Positions 23,236-31,014 of a stretch of DNA of 36,458 nucleotides are shown here, piece by piece (the first letter of the stretch is position 1; the number at the start of each line of letters is the position of its first letter). The stretch is taken from contig JAHHSL010000018.1 of assembly GCA_020025235.1 (NCBI GenBank), positions 1 to 36,458 on the forward strand. Reading direction: 5' to 3'. The position numbers were made by a program, and so were the translations under genes. The notes below the pieces were generated by a model. It was not told the origin of the DNA. It did no database searches and saw only the letters and a list, made by a program, of their open reading frames with translations. This DNA is from Ruthenibacterium sp. GTDB taxonomy: Bacteria > Bacillota > Clostridia > Oscillospirales > Ruminococcaceae.

Positions 23236-24060
23236 ATGAAGGACTATTATCAGATCACCGAAGTTGCGAAGCTGTACGGCCTTTGCACCGATACGCTGCG
23301 CTATTATGAAGAACAGGGGCTTTTGCATCCGCACCGCAGCGAATCCGGCTACCGTCTTTACAGCATTGATGACATCTGCAGCCTGAACGTGATCCGCGCG
23401 CTTCGTGCGCTGGATATGCCTGTCGAGCACATGCGGCACTATTTTGAATCGCAAACGGTGGAAACGACCCTGCATATGCTGGACGAACAGGATGAGATCA
23501 TCCAAAAGCGCATTGCCGAGCTGCGTTCCGCGCACCGCTCTGTGGAAGCACGGCGGCAGCGTCTGAGCCGGTATGCGGCACAAAAAGCCGGTGAACTGCA
23601 GATTTTACAGCTGCCCGAACGCCCCTGTCTGCTTTTGCAGGAAAATCTGATCCTGGATCAGCAGATCGATTTTGCCCTAAAAAAGCTGGCGCATCGTCAC
23701 GAAGATCTGCTCCGCTCACTCGGCACGCACTGCATGGGCGCCGTTCTGGATGAATCGGAACGGCTTCGCGGAGAATACACGCATTTCCGCAGCGTGTTTT
23801 ATCTTGGCTGCCACAAGAGGAATGCCGACGACCGGATCAGTGCCGGGATGTATGCCAGCACATTTTACAAGGGCGAATATCATCAGCTCAAGGATGTATG
23901 CACCGCGCTGTTTGCGCAGCTTGAAGCGCGCGGCTTTTCACAGGCTGGGCCTGTTATGGAGCTTTACCACATTGATGCGCACGATACCGCCGATCCGTCG
24001 GAATACCTGACAGAAGTGCAGGTGCGTATTCAAAGGGAAACGGAGTGCGAAAATGTCTGA
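23236..24060 (+). CDS. MerR-family regulator with GyrI-like effector domain
   Basis: Transcription factor of 274 aa. The N-terminal winged helix reads YYQITEVAKLYGLCTDTLRY, then YEEQGLLHPHRSESGYRLYS (residues 4-43), followed by a long dimerisation helix (about 75-120). The C-terminal half (about 125-270) looks like a GyrI/BmrR-type small-molecule domain, which usually binds hydrophobic cations or drugs. GGAAAGGA precedes the ATG at 23236. It overlaps the following MGMT-like gene by eight bases. Target promoters may include the divergent yitT promoter with its 19-base spacer; that is inference. Confidence 0.9.
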   Translation: MKDYYQITEVAKLYGLCTDTLRYYEEQGLLHPHRSESGYRLYSIDDICSLNVIRALRALDMPVEHMRHYFESQTVETTLHMLDEQDEIIQKRIAELRSAHRSVEARRQRLSRYAAQKAGELQILQLPERPCLLLQENLILDQQIDFALKKLAHRHEDLLRSLGTHCMGAVLDESERLRGEYTHFRSVFYLGCHKRNADDRISAGMYASTFYKGEYHQLKDVCTALFAQLEARGFSQAGPVMELYHIDAHDTADPSEYLTEVQVRIQRETECENV

Positions 24061-24358
24061 ATTTACACAAAAGGTTTATGAAGTGGTGAAAAAGATCCCG
24101 CGCGGATGCGTTGCCTCTTACGGTCAGGTTGCGTTTCTTGCCGGAAATCCCCGCGGCGCACGCGGCGTGGGCTTTGCGCTGCACCGCAACCCCGAACCGG
24201 GCGTCATTCCCTGCCACCGTGTCGTATTCAAGGATGGTTCGCTGTGCGACGGCTTTGCGTTCGGCGGCATAGATGCACAGCGTGCACTTTTGGAAGGTGA
24301 GGGCGTGTGTTTTCTGCCGGACGGGCGTGTCGATCTTGCCCGATGCAGCTGGCTGTAA
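24053..24358 (+). CDS. MGMT/ATL-family DNA-binding domain protein with intact PCHR
   Basis: Small protein of 101 aa equal to the C-terminal domain of O6-alkylguanine-DNA alkyltransferases. The helix-turn-helix segment is ASYGQVAFLAGNPRGARGVG, and the active-site motif is IPCHRVV with Cys54 present, unlike ATL proteins, which have Trp there. The N-terminal domain of full Ogt/Ada enzymes is missing. It could transfer alkyl groups to itself or only flag lesions. The start at 24053 (ATGTCTGA) overlaps the merR stop by eight bases and has GGAG upstream, so translation is coupled. Confidence 0.9.
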   Translation: MSEFTQKVYEVVKKIPRGCVASYGQVAFLAGNPRGARGVGFALHRNPEPGVIPCHRVVFKDGSLCDGFAFGGIDAQRALLEGEGVCFLPDGRVDLARCSWL

Positions 24359-24364
24359 TACGGC

Positions 24365-24400
24365 AAAAGGCGCAGGATCGGGTTTGATCCTGCGCCTTTT
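24365..24400 (+). terminator. Terminator after the MGMT-like gene
   Basis: AAAAGGCGCAGGATC (24365-24379), a 6-base loop and its perfect complement (24386-24400). The stem ends in T4, and A4 at the left may serve weakly for the minus-strand flavoprotein gene too. Confidence 0.9.
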
Positions 24401-24519
24401 CTGAAATTCAGTCATCGGGAAAGCCTTTCTTTTGCCCTGTGCCGGCTTTGCATCCCGCTTTGCCGGATGCATTTTCCGCGGATGCTCCGCCCGTCTTTTG
24501 GGCAGAATAAGCATGCGGA

Positions 24520-25749
24520 TCATGTTGCGGCGGCGCGTCCGGCGGCGATTCCGGTCACCCATGCCCACTGCAGATTGAAGCCGCCGCAGTCTCCCGCAGC
24601 GTCCAGCACTTCGCCTGTCAGATACAGCCCGCGGCATTTTCGGGATTCGCAGGTGTGCGGATCGATTTCCGTAAGCGGAACCCCGCCGCCCGTCGTCTGT
24701 GCCTGTGCCCACGCAAGCGTACCTGTCACCGCAAAGCGCCAGCCTTTCAGCGCGGTGCAAAGCGCATTGAGTTCCCCGCGTGAAATGCTTTTCACCTCAC
24801 GCGAAAGCGGCTGCATCCCGCAGCTTTTCAGCACGGCATGGCCGAGCTTTTTCCCGACAAGGCCGAGCAGAAATGTTTCCAGCGTGGCAAACCGCCCCGA
24901 AGCACAGCGCTGTTCCAGCATGCTGCGCAAAGCAGAAAAGCTCACATCCGGGAAAAGATCGATGCTCACTCCGGCATCCCGCGCCCCTTGCAAGAGCAGG
25001 CAGGAAAGCTGCATGGCCGGAATGCCGGAAACCCCGTATTCCGCAAACTGCACTTCGCCGCGTTCGGTTTTAACACAGCGCCCGCCGATATAAAGCGAAA
25101 GCGCTGCCGGCGCGCGCACGCCTTTCAGCCCTGCGGGGAACGCATCGCACTTGATCGGAACAAGACAGGGATACGTTTTTTCCACACGGTGTCCCAATGC
25201 CTGCGCCAGCGCAAAGCCCGCGCCGTCCGTACCGAACTGCGGGGCTGCCTGCCCGCCCGCTGCAAGGATCACGCGGTCTGCCGCAAAGCGTTTTCCGTTT
25301 TTGCAGCAGACGGTAAATTTTCCGCCTTTTTCTTCGATTTTCTGCACTTCGCTGCCACATTCCACGGCAATGTGCATGCGCTCCAGCGCACAGCGCAGGA
25401 TATCCAGCACCATGGCCGCCTGCCCGCAGTAGGGATAAACGCGCCCGTCCGCTTCGGCTGTGCACATCAAACCCTGTTGTTCAAAGAAATCCAGCACCGC
25501 TTCAGGCGGCGTCTGCGCCAGCATTTCGGCAAGGATCTGCGGCTGCTTTGTGTGATAGGCACTTTCCTGTGCGTTCAGATTCGTCAGATTGCAGCGCCCG
25601 TTCCCCGTGGCCAGCAGCTTTTTGCCGATACGGTCCAGCCGTTCCAGAATCGTTACGTTCTGCCCGCCTATTTTTTCCGCCGCCGCAAGCGCCGCCGCCA
25701 TTCCGGATGCCCCGCCGCCGATGATGATGATTTTTGTGCTGTTTTTCAT
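24520..25749 (-). CDS. BaiN/HI0933-family FAD-dependent flavoprotein
   Basis: NAD(P)/FAD-dependent oxidoreductase of 409 aa. It has an N-terminal Rossmann dinucleotide site IIIIGGGASGMAAALAAAE, the family motif GKKLLATGNGRCNLTN (about 40-55), VILAAGGQAAPQFGTDGAGF in the middle, and a C-terminal FAD-closing segment GLYLTGEVLDAAGDCGGFN, then LQWAWVTG. All fit the HI0933/BaiN (YhiN) family. BaiN has been linked to bile-acid 7-dehydroxylation, but most members have no known substrate and no bai genes are nearby, so I do not extend that role. The ATG at 25749 has GAGGAAAG upstream. Confidence 0.9.
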   Translation of the reverse strand: MKNSTKIIIIGGGASGMAAALAAAEKIGGQNVTILERLDRIGKKLLATGNGRCNLTNLNAQESAYHTKQPQILAEMLAQTPPEAVLDFFEQQGLMCTAEADGRVYPYCGQAAMVLDILRCALERMHIAVECGSEVQKIEEKGGKFTVCCKNGKRFAADRVILAAGGQAAPQFGTDGAGFALAQALGHRVEKTYPCLVPIKCDAFPAGLKGVRAPAALSLYIGGRCVKTERGEVQFAEYGVSGIPAMQLSCLLLQGARDAGVSIDLFPDVSFSALRSMLEQRCASGRFATLETFLLGLVGKKLGHAVLKSCGMQPLSREVKSISRGELNALCTALKGWRFAVTGTLAWAQAQTTGGGVPLTEIDPHTCESRKCRGLYLTGEVLDAAGDCGGFNLQWAWVTGIAAGRAAAT

Positions 25750-25990
25750 TACTTTCCTCACATTTTTCTGCCGCGCCGGATGCGGCGGCGGATTCACACG
25801 ATTGTATTTTCTTTCATATTATAGACTGATTTTGGCTTCTCTTCAATTCGTTTTATAAAATTCACGGATTATCTCTTTTCTTTCGTGCACAGTGCGCGTA
25901 TCATGGATATTATACAATAACCCGGGAAATGCCGCCCGGCACAAAATGCCCCACAGCTTTTTCCCCGCAAAAACGGGAGGATTTTTCTTT

Positions 25991-27166
25991 ATGTACGACG
26001 ACCGAAATTTCAGTTCTTTTCCTGATCCCCAAGCGGATTTTGATGCATCCGGCTCTGTGCGTGATATGCAGCCCGCAAAGCCCAAAAAGCGGCATCCTGT
26101 CCTGACCGGCGCCGCGCTGGTGCTTTTATGCGGCTTTGCCGGTTACATCGGCGCTTCGGCTGCGATGAAAAACGCCGCACCCGCCGCACCGAACGTTGTG
26201 ATCCAGCAATCGACCGCTTCGGAAAAAATGCCCGATTCCTTTTCCCCGCTGCCGCTCAACGCCGCAGCAGTCGCTGCCGCGGCAAGCGACTGTGTGGTGG
26301 AGATCACGACGGAATCCGTGCAGACGGGCAGCTACTTCAATCAGTATGTCACAACCGGTGCCGGCAGCGGCGTCATCATTTCGCCCAACGGATACATTGC
26401 AACGAACGATCACGTCATCGCGGGGGCCAATTCCATTTCCGTCCGTCTGCATGACGGAACCACCTTGGACGCCGTTCTGGTGGCAACCGATGCACAGACC
26501 GACCTTGCCGTGATCCATGTCGAAAGCACCGACCTGCCCGCCGCCACCTTCGGCACATCCGCCGATCTTGTGGTCGGCCAGCCGGTCGTTGCCATCGGCA
26601 ACCCGCTCGGGCGTCTGGGCGGCACGGTGACGGATGGCATCATCAGCGCAAAAGACCGCGTGATCACGATCGGGGAAGAACACATGACGCTTTTGCAGAC
26701 AAACGCCGCAGTGAACCCCGGAAATTCCGGCGGCGGACTGTTCGATTCCGAAGGCCGCCTGATCGGCATCGTCAATTCCAAATCCTCCGGTTCGGACGTG
26801 GAGGGGCTGGGCTTTGCGATCCCCATTGATACCGCGCGCGGCGTGATCGAGCAGCTGATCACACAGGGCTACGTCAGCGGGCGCCCCGCGCTTGGCGCCG
26901 CACTTTCCGAAGTGACCTCGTTCCGTTCGGCTTTATGGGCCGGCGTCAGCCGTCTTGGCGTCTATGTGACCGACGGCGGCTCGACCGGGCTTGAAAACGG
27001 AGACTGTCTGTATTCGATCGAGGATCACCAGATCGAAACGATGACCGATGTAAAATCCGCGCTTTCCGGTCACGCACCGGGGGATGAAATCACCCTGCAG
27101 TTCATCCGGCGCGATCAGCTTTACGAGCTTACGCTGACGCTTTCCGAGCAGCTTCCTGCTGAATGA
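25991..27166 (+). CDS. HtrA/DegP-like serine protease, membrane anchored
   Basis: Trypsin-like quality-control protease of 391 aa. A short cytosolic N-terminus, one membrane helix (about 37-58, VLTGAALVLLCGFAGYIGAS), then the protease domain with catalytic His141 (TNDHVI), Asp171 (QTDLAV) and Ser246 (NPGNSGGGL), and a C-terminal PDZ domain (about 290-385). Domain order and length match bacterial HtrA-type enzymes facing the cell exterior. The ATG at 25991 is set by GGGAGG 8 bases upstream; an in-frame start at 25892 lacks this. A YtvI-like permease follows on the same strand. Confidence 0.94.
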   Translation: MYDDRNFSSFPDPQADFDASGSVRDMQPAKPKKRHPVLTGAALVLLCGFAGYIGASAAMKNAAPAAPNVVIQQSTASEKMPDSFSPLPLNAAAVAAAASDCVVEITTESVQTGSYFNQYVTTGAGSGVIISPNGYIATNDHVIAGANSISVRLHDGTTLDAVLVATDAQTDLAVIHVESTDLPAATFGTSADLVVGQPVVAIGNPLGRLGGTVTDGIISAKDRVITIGEEHMTLLQTNAAVNPGNSGGGLFDSEGRLIGIVNSKSSGSDVEGLGFAIPIDTARGVIEQLITQGYVSGRPALGAALSEVTSFRSALWAGVSRLGVYVTDGGSTGLENGDCLYSIEDHQIETMTDVKSALSGHAPGDEITLQFIRRDQLYELTLTLSEQLPAE

Positions 27167-27260
27167 TCCTTGTTTGAAACATTCGGCATCGGAAAAACGT
27201 TATAAAAATGATGGCCGCCGCTTTGATGTCCGGCCGCAACATTTTACGGGAGGTGATCGC

Positions 27261-28334
27261 GTGCAGATTGAAAAAATGCGCGCTTTTATCATCAGATTTT
27301 TGTTTTACTGCATCATCATCGGGTTGAGCTTTGTCCTTTTGAAATACGCTTTTCCCTTTCTGATGCCGTTTCTTGTCGCGTTTCTGATTGCCTGCATCCT
27401 GCAGCCGGTGATTCATTATGTGACGCAAAAGACAAAGCTCGGTCAAAAACCGGTTGCCGTTCTGCTTTTGATCGCGTTTTACGTCCTTGCCGCCGCCCTG
27501 ATCACCGTTGTCGGCTCACGGCTTGTCATCTTCTTCCGCGATATGTTCTATACCCTTCCGCAGACTTATGAAACCGTGATCGCCCCCGTTCTGACATCGT
27601 TTCAGGATCGTTTGGAAGCACTGCTTGTCGGCACCGATCCCACGCTTTCCGCTTTTTTCAGTGTCGTGGGCGAAAATGTCAGCACTGCACTTTCCGGCCT
27701 TGTTTCTGCCGTTTCTTCCGGTGCGCTGAGTTTTCTGACCAATACGGTCAGTTCGGTTCCCTCATTCATCGTCAAATTTGTTATCACGATCGTTGCGTCG
27801 TTCTTTCTGGTTTCCGATTATTACACGATCACCTCATTTTTTGCAAGACAGCTGCCCGAATCCTCGCGTGATCTTCTGTTCAAAATCAAACAGCAGACAC
27901 TTGCGATCATCGGAAAATTCGGCCGCGCCTATGCGATCCTGATGACGCTGACCTTCTTCGAGGTTCTGATCGGCCTTTCCATTCTTCACGTGGATTACGC
28001 CTTCCTGATTGCCCTGATCACTGCCGTGGTCGATATCCTGCCTGTGCTGGGCACCGGCACGATCCTGATCCCGTGGGCTGTGGTTTCACTGATCGTCGGG
28101 AATTTCCCGCTCGGCATCGGGCTGTTTATCCTTTACGCGATCATCGCGATCGTTCGCCAGACGCTTGAACCGCGCGTCGTCGGCAAGCAGATCGGCCTGT
28201 ATCCGCTGGTTACGCTGATCTGCATGTTTGTGGGCACCTATCTTTTCGGCATACTCGGCCTGTTCGGTCTGCCGGTCATCGTCACGGTGCTTGTGCAGTT
28301 AAATAAAAACGGAGACATTCATCTGTTCAAATAA
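27261..28334 (+). CDS. AI-2E-family transporter, YtvI-like
   Basis: Polytopic membrane protein of 357 aa in the AI-2E transporter/permease family (PF01594). The family core is visible at LTFFEVLIGLSILHVDYAFL, ITAVVDILPVLGTGTILIPW and QTLEPRVVGKQIGLYPLVTL (about residues 225-325). Closest resemblance is to the YtvI type linked to sporulation, rather than to true AI-2 exporters. The start is GTG at 27261 with GGGAGGTGATC seven bases upstream; an in-frame TTG at 27174 would add 29 residues of basic, soluble sequence without a ribosome site. It lies 94 bases after htrA, probably co-transcribed, and ends at a strong terminator. Confidence 0.88.
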   Translation: MQIEKMRAFIIRFLFYCIIIGLSFVLLKYAFPFLMPFLVAFLIACILQPVIHYVTQKTKLGQKPVAVLLLIAFYVLAAALITVVGSRLVIFFRDMFYTLPQTYETVIAPVLTSFQDRLEALLVGTDPTLSAFFSVVGENVSTALSGLVSAVSSGALSFLTNTVSSVPSFIVKFVITIVASFFLVSDYYTITSFFARQLPESSRDLLFKIKQQTLAIIGKFGRAYAILMTLTFFEVLIGLSILHVDYAFLIALITAVVDILPVLGTGTILIPWAVVSLIVGNFPLGIGLFILYAIIAIVRQTLEPRVVGKQIGLYPLVTLICMFVGTYLFGILGLFGLPVIVTVLVQLNKNGDIHLFK

Positions 28335-28337
28335 AGC

Positions 28338-28372
28338 AAGAAGCCCTGTGCGCACACAGGGCTTCTTTTCTT
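28338..28372. terminator. Bidirectional terminator, ytvI-like / carboxypeptidase
   Basis: AAGAAGCCCTGTG (28338-28350), loop CGCA, CACAGGGCTTCTT (28355-28367), followed by TTCTTTTT. Confidence 0.93.
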
Positions 28373-28373
28373 T

Positions 28374-29870
28374 TTACAGATGATACAAAGCGCGGTATTT
28401 CTTTTCAAGGTAATCGACATATACAGACGGATCGAAGCCGCCGCATGCGCGCTCCACGATTTCGCCCGCTTCCAGAAGCTGACCGAAACGATGCACATGC
28501 TCGCGCAGCCAGTTCGTTACGCTGTGCAGATCGCCTTTTTCCACATCGCTCCAAATATCCGCATCCTTTTCCATATTGCGCAGCATCTGCGCCGCATAGG
28601 CGCTGCCAAGCGCATAGGACGGGAAGTAGCCGAAGCTGCCGCCGGACCAGTGCGAATCCTGCAGGCATCCGTTTTTGTCATCCGGCACCTGTACGCCGAG
28701 ATATTCCTGATACAGTTCGTTCCACACCTTCGGCACGTCATGCACCGCCAGCGTGCCGCCGATCAGCTGCTTTTCGATCTCATAGCGCACCATGACATGC
28801 AGGCTGTAGGTCAGTTCATCGGCTTCCGTGCGGATGAGCGAGGGCTGCGCCTTATTGACTGCACGGTAAAAATCTTCCGCCGTAACCGCTTTGAGCTGTT
28901 CGGGGAAAAGCTCCTGCATCTTCGGGAATACAGCGCGGATAAACGGCAGCGAACGCCCGATCATGTTTTCATAAAAACGCGACTGGCTTTCGTGGATGCC
29001 CATGGAAGTGCCGTCCTGCAGGCAGGTGTAATCAAACGCCGGGTCAACACCCAGGCCGTACAGGGCGTGTCCGCCCTCATGGATGACCGAATACATCGAG
29101 CTTGCAAGGTTATCTTCATAGTAGTGGGTGGTGATGCGGACGTCCTTGCTGTTAAATTCCAGTGTGAACGGATGCTCTGTCTGTGCAATCGTACTGTGGG
29201 CACGATCCAGACCCATGACCTGCATCAGGTAATCGGAAAAGATCCGCTGTTTTTCCACCGGATAATGCGCATACAGGAACGAATCATCGATCTGCTTTGC
29301 CGCGCCGATTTCCTTGATGAGCGGCGTCAGGCGGCTGCGCAGCATGCCGAAAAATGCATCCAGCTTTTCCATATCCATGCCGCGTTCATATTCATTGAGC
29401 AGCGCGTCGTACGGTGCCTTTGTGCTGTCATAATAGCCTGCAAATTTGCGGTTGAACGCAACCAGCTTTTCCAGCACCGGCTCAAACATTGCAAAATCCG
29501 AAGCTTCCTTCGCCTTGTGCCACACGTCGCCCGCTTCGTTCGTCAGCGCAACGTACTCCATATACTCCTGCGCCGGAATGCGGGAAAGCTGATCGTAGCT
29601 GCGGCGCAGCATCGTCACCTGACGTGCGGCCACGGGGTTCAGCTCTGCCTTGCGTGCTTCCAGTGCCTTGAGCAGTTCATCGGTTTCTTTCGAAGCAAAC
29701 AGCTTGTGCTCTTCGCCTGCAAGGATACTCATGGCGATGCCGCGTCCTTCCGAAGTATCCGACGGTGCCGTTGTCACCGCATCCAGATACAGGCTGGAGC
29801 TTGCCGTACCGTAAGCATACATTTTCTTCTGCAGATCTTCAAGCTGCTGCAACAGGGTTTCCAATTCCAT
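28374..29870 (-). CDS. M32-family metallocarboxypeptidase (carboxypeptidase Taq type)
   Basis: Cytoplasmic zinc carboxypeptidase of 498 aa, typical length. The zinc motif is HEGGHALYG (His264, Glu265, His268), and the second conserved block is GIHESQSRFYENMIGRSL, which supplies further metal and substrate residues. Other family segments are RITTHYYEDN and LIRTEADELTYSLHVMVRYE. It removes C-terminal amino acids from peptides with broad specificity. ATG at 29870 with AAGGAGGGTG upstream; promoter TTGTGA-17-TATGCT at 29901-29929. Together with the M3 peptidase and HtrA, it adds to the peptide-degrading capacity in this stretch. Confidence 0.95.
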   Translation of the reverse strand: MELETLLQQLEDLQKKMYAYGTASSSLYLDAVTTAPSDTSEGRGIAMSILAGEEHKLFASKETDELLKALEARKAELNPVAARQVTMLRRSYDQLSRIPAQEYMEYVALTNEAGDVWHKAKEASDFAMFEPVLEKLVAFNRKFAGYYDSTKAPYDALLNEYERGMDMEKLDAFFGMLRSRLTPLIKEIGAAKQIDDSFLYAHYPVEKQRIFSDYLMQVMGLDRAHSTIAQTEHPFTLEFNSKDVRITTHYYEDNLASSMYSVIHEGGHALYGLGVDPAFDYTCLQDGTSMGIHESQSRFYENMIGRSLPFIRAVFPKMQELFPEQLKAVTAEDFYRAVNKAQPSLIRTEADELTYSLHVMVRYEIEKQLIGGTLAVHDVPKVWNELYQEYLGVQVPDDKNGCLQDSHWSGGSFGYFPSYALGSAYAAQMLRNMEKDADIWSDVEKGDLHSVTNWLREHVHRFGQLLEAGEIVERACGGFDPSVYVDYLEKKYRALYHL

Positions 29871-29900
29871 AAAAACACCCTCCTTTTCTTTATTATTTCA

Positions 29901-29929
29901 AGCATATCATACTGCCTGCAATCTCACAA
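29901..29929 (-). promoter_or_regulatory. Promoter of the M32 carboxypeptidase gene
   Basis: On the minus strand TTGTGA (29924-29929), a 17-base spacer and TATGCT (29901-29906), 30 bases before the start. Confidence 0.55.
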
Positions 29930-30013
29930 GCCCCTGTTTTCGTTTTCTGCACGGAGGATCCCGCAGCGGAACGTGCAAAAATCCCGCCGCACCAAGCCAT
30001 TCCCTTATAAACC

Positions 30014-30044
30014 AAAAGAGCGGAAAGCCGCAGCCTTCCGCTCT
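30014..30044 (-). terminator. Terminator after the AIM24-family gene
   Basis: AGAGCGGAA (30017-30025) pairs with TTCCGCTCT (30036-30044); on the minus strand TTTT follows. Confidence 0.75.
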
Positions 30045-30055
30045 TTGCATAAAAA

Positions 30056-30829
30056 TCAGATATTCGGCATTTTTGCCGTGGGCATCATGAGAACTCTGCC
30101 GGTTCCGCGATACACATTCACAAGTCCTTCACCGGACGCAGCCGAGCCGATCAGGCTTCTGCTGGAACGTTCCACCGTAAAATCAAGGCTTGCGCTCCAT
30201 GCGATCGCATAATTGCCGTCGATTTTCAGCACATCGTTATTCAGCGTTATTTCAATCAGCTCTTCCCGCGGGCACTCCGATTCAAGACAGCAGATGCCGT
30301 TACCGTTCAGGCTCAAATTGAACAATCCCTCGCCGCCTGCAACCGCAGAGGAAAGGTTTGAACGCATAACCGCTTTGTGTTTCAGCTTGGAATCGCAGGC
30401 AAGGAACAGGCCATCATCCAGCACGATCGAACCGCCCCAATCCGCAACATCCAGCAGCAGCAGATGCTTATAAGTGGGTTCCAGAACCAGAACGCCGCTT
30501 CCGGTATATTCAGGCTTGATTGCCGATTCACCCGTAACAGCGCCGCGCATCGTTTTACCGAAAAAGTCGCTTACGCTCTTCACGCCTGTTGTGGCTCTTA
30601 CATCACCAAGCATCCACTGCATTGCACCGGCCTGAATGGTAATATCAGAGGCTCCCAGATTGCAGACCAGCTGACGCTTTTTGACGTTCATCTGTGCGCT
30701 GTAATAAGCTGTGATTGCGCTGCCCGGCGTTACGCTCAGATCTCTCTGGTATTCAATGACCTGAAACGGCCCCTGCTCGGCCAGGATCTTAACGTCGTCG
30801 TTATCTGTAAAATTCGAAATGCTGTACAT
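30056..30829 (-). CDS. AIM24-family beta-sandwich protein
   Basis: Member of the AIM24/TRAP-like family (PF01987), 257 aa, rich in beta strands with the family pattern of Gly-rich turns (AGAMQWMLGDVRATTG, GSGVLVLEPTYKHLLLLDV, AVAGGEGLFNLSLNGNG). Named for a yeast mitochondrial protein, the bacterial members have no firm function. No signal peptide or membrane helix is seen. The ATG at 30829 has GAGGGGAA upstream; a longer start at 30895 lacks one. A promoter-like TGGAAT-17-TATACT lies upstream (30866-30894), so it appears to be a single-gene unit. Confidence 0.88.
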   Translation of the reverse strand: MYSISNFTDNDDVKILAEQGPFQVIEYQRDLSVTPGSAITAYYSAQMNVKKRQLVCNLGASDITIQAGAMQWMLGDVRATTGVKSVSDFFGKTMRGAVTGESAIKPEYTGSGVLVLEPTYKHLLLLDVADWGGSIVLDDGLFLACDSKLKHKAVMRSNLSSAVAGGEGLFNLSLNGNGICCLESECPREELIEITLNNDVLKIDGNYAIAWSASLDFTVERSSRSLIGSAASGEGLVNVYRGTGRVLMMPTAKMPNI

Positions 30830-30865
30830 AATGTTCCCCTCTTTCACAAAGTTAGGTTTGGCTAA

Positions 30866-30894
30866 AGTATAGCACGTCTTTTTCCAAAATTCCA
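30866..30894 (-). promoter_or_regulatory. Probable promoter of the AIM24-family gene
   Basis: On the minus strand TGGAAT (30889-30894), a 17-base spacer and TATACT (30866-30871). Confidence 0.5.
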
Positions 30895-30975
30895 CCGAAA
30901 AAACAAATTTTCGGAATCAAATTTTTATGTAATTTAACCACTGTTTTTTACTTTGTTTCGGGCTTGTATTCTATA

Positions 30976-31009
30976 AAAAAAACGTGCTGAAAAATCAGCA
31001 CGTTTTTTT
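30976..31009 (-). terminator. Terminator of the ABC transporter operon
   Basis: A 15-bp stem (30976-30990 with 30995-31009) with loop AAAA. It ends in a T-run on either strand and closes the operon on the minus strand. Confidence 0.92.
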
Positions 31010-31014
31010 GAAAA

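Noticed and set aside
24520..25749. Bile-acid dehydroxylation role for the BaiN-like flavoprotein.
   Set aside because: No other bai gene is in the window and the family is broad, so only the family name is supported.
28380..30212. A 610-codon plus-strand open frame.
   Set aside because: Antisense to the M32 carboxypeptidase, whose catalytic motifs are intact on the minus strand; the plus translation is Cys/His/Arg-rich shadow sequence.
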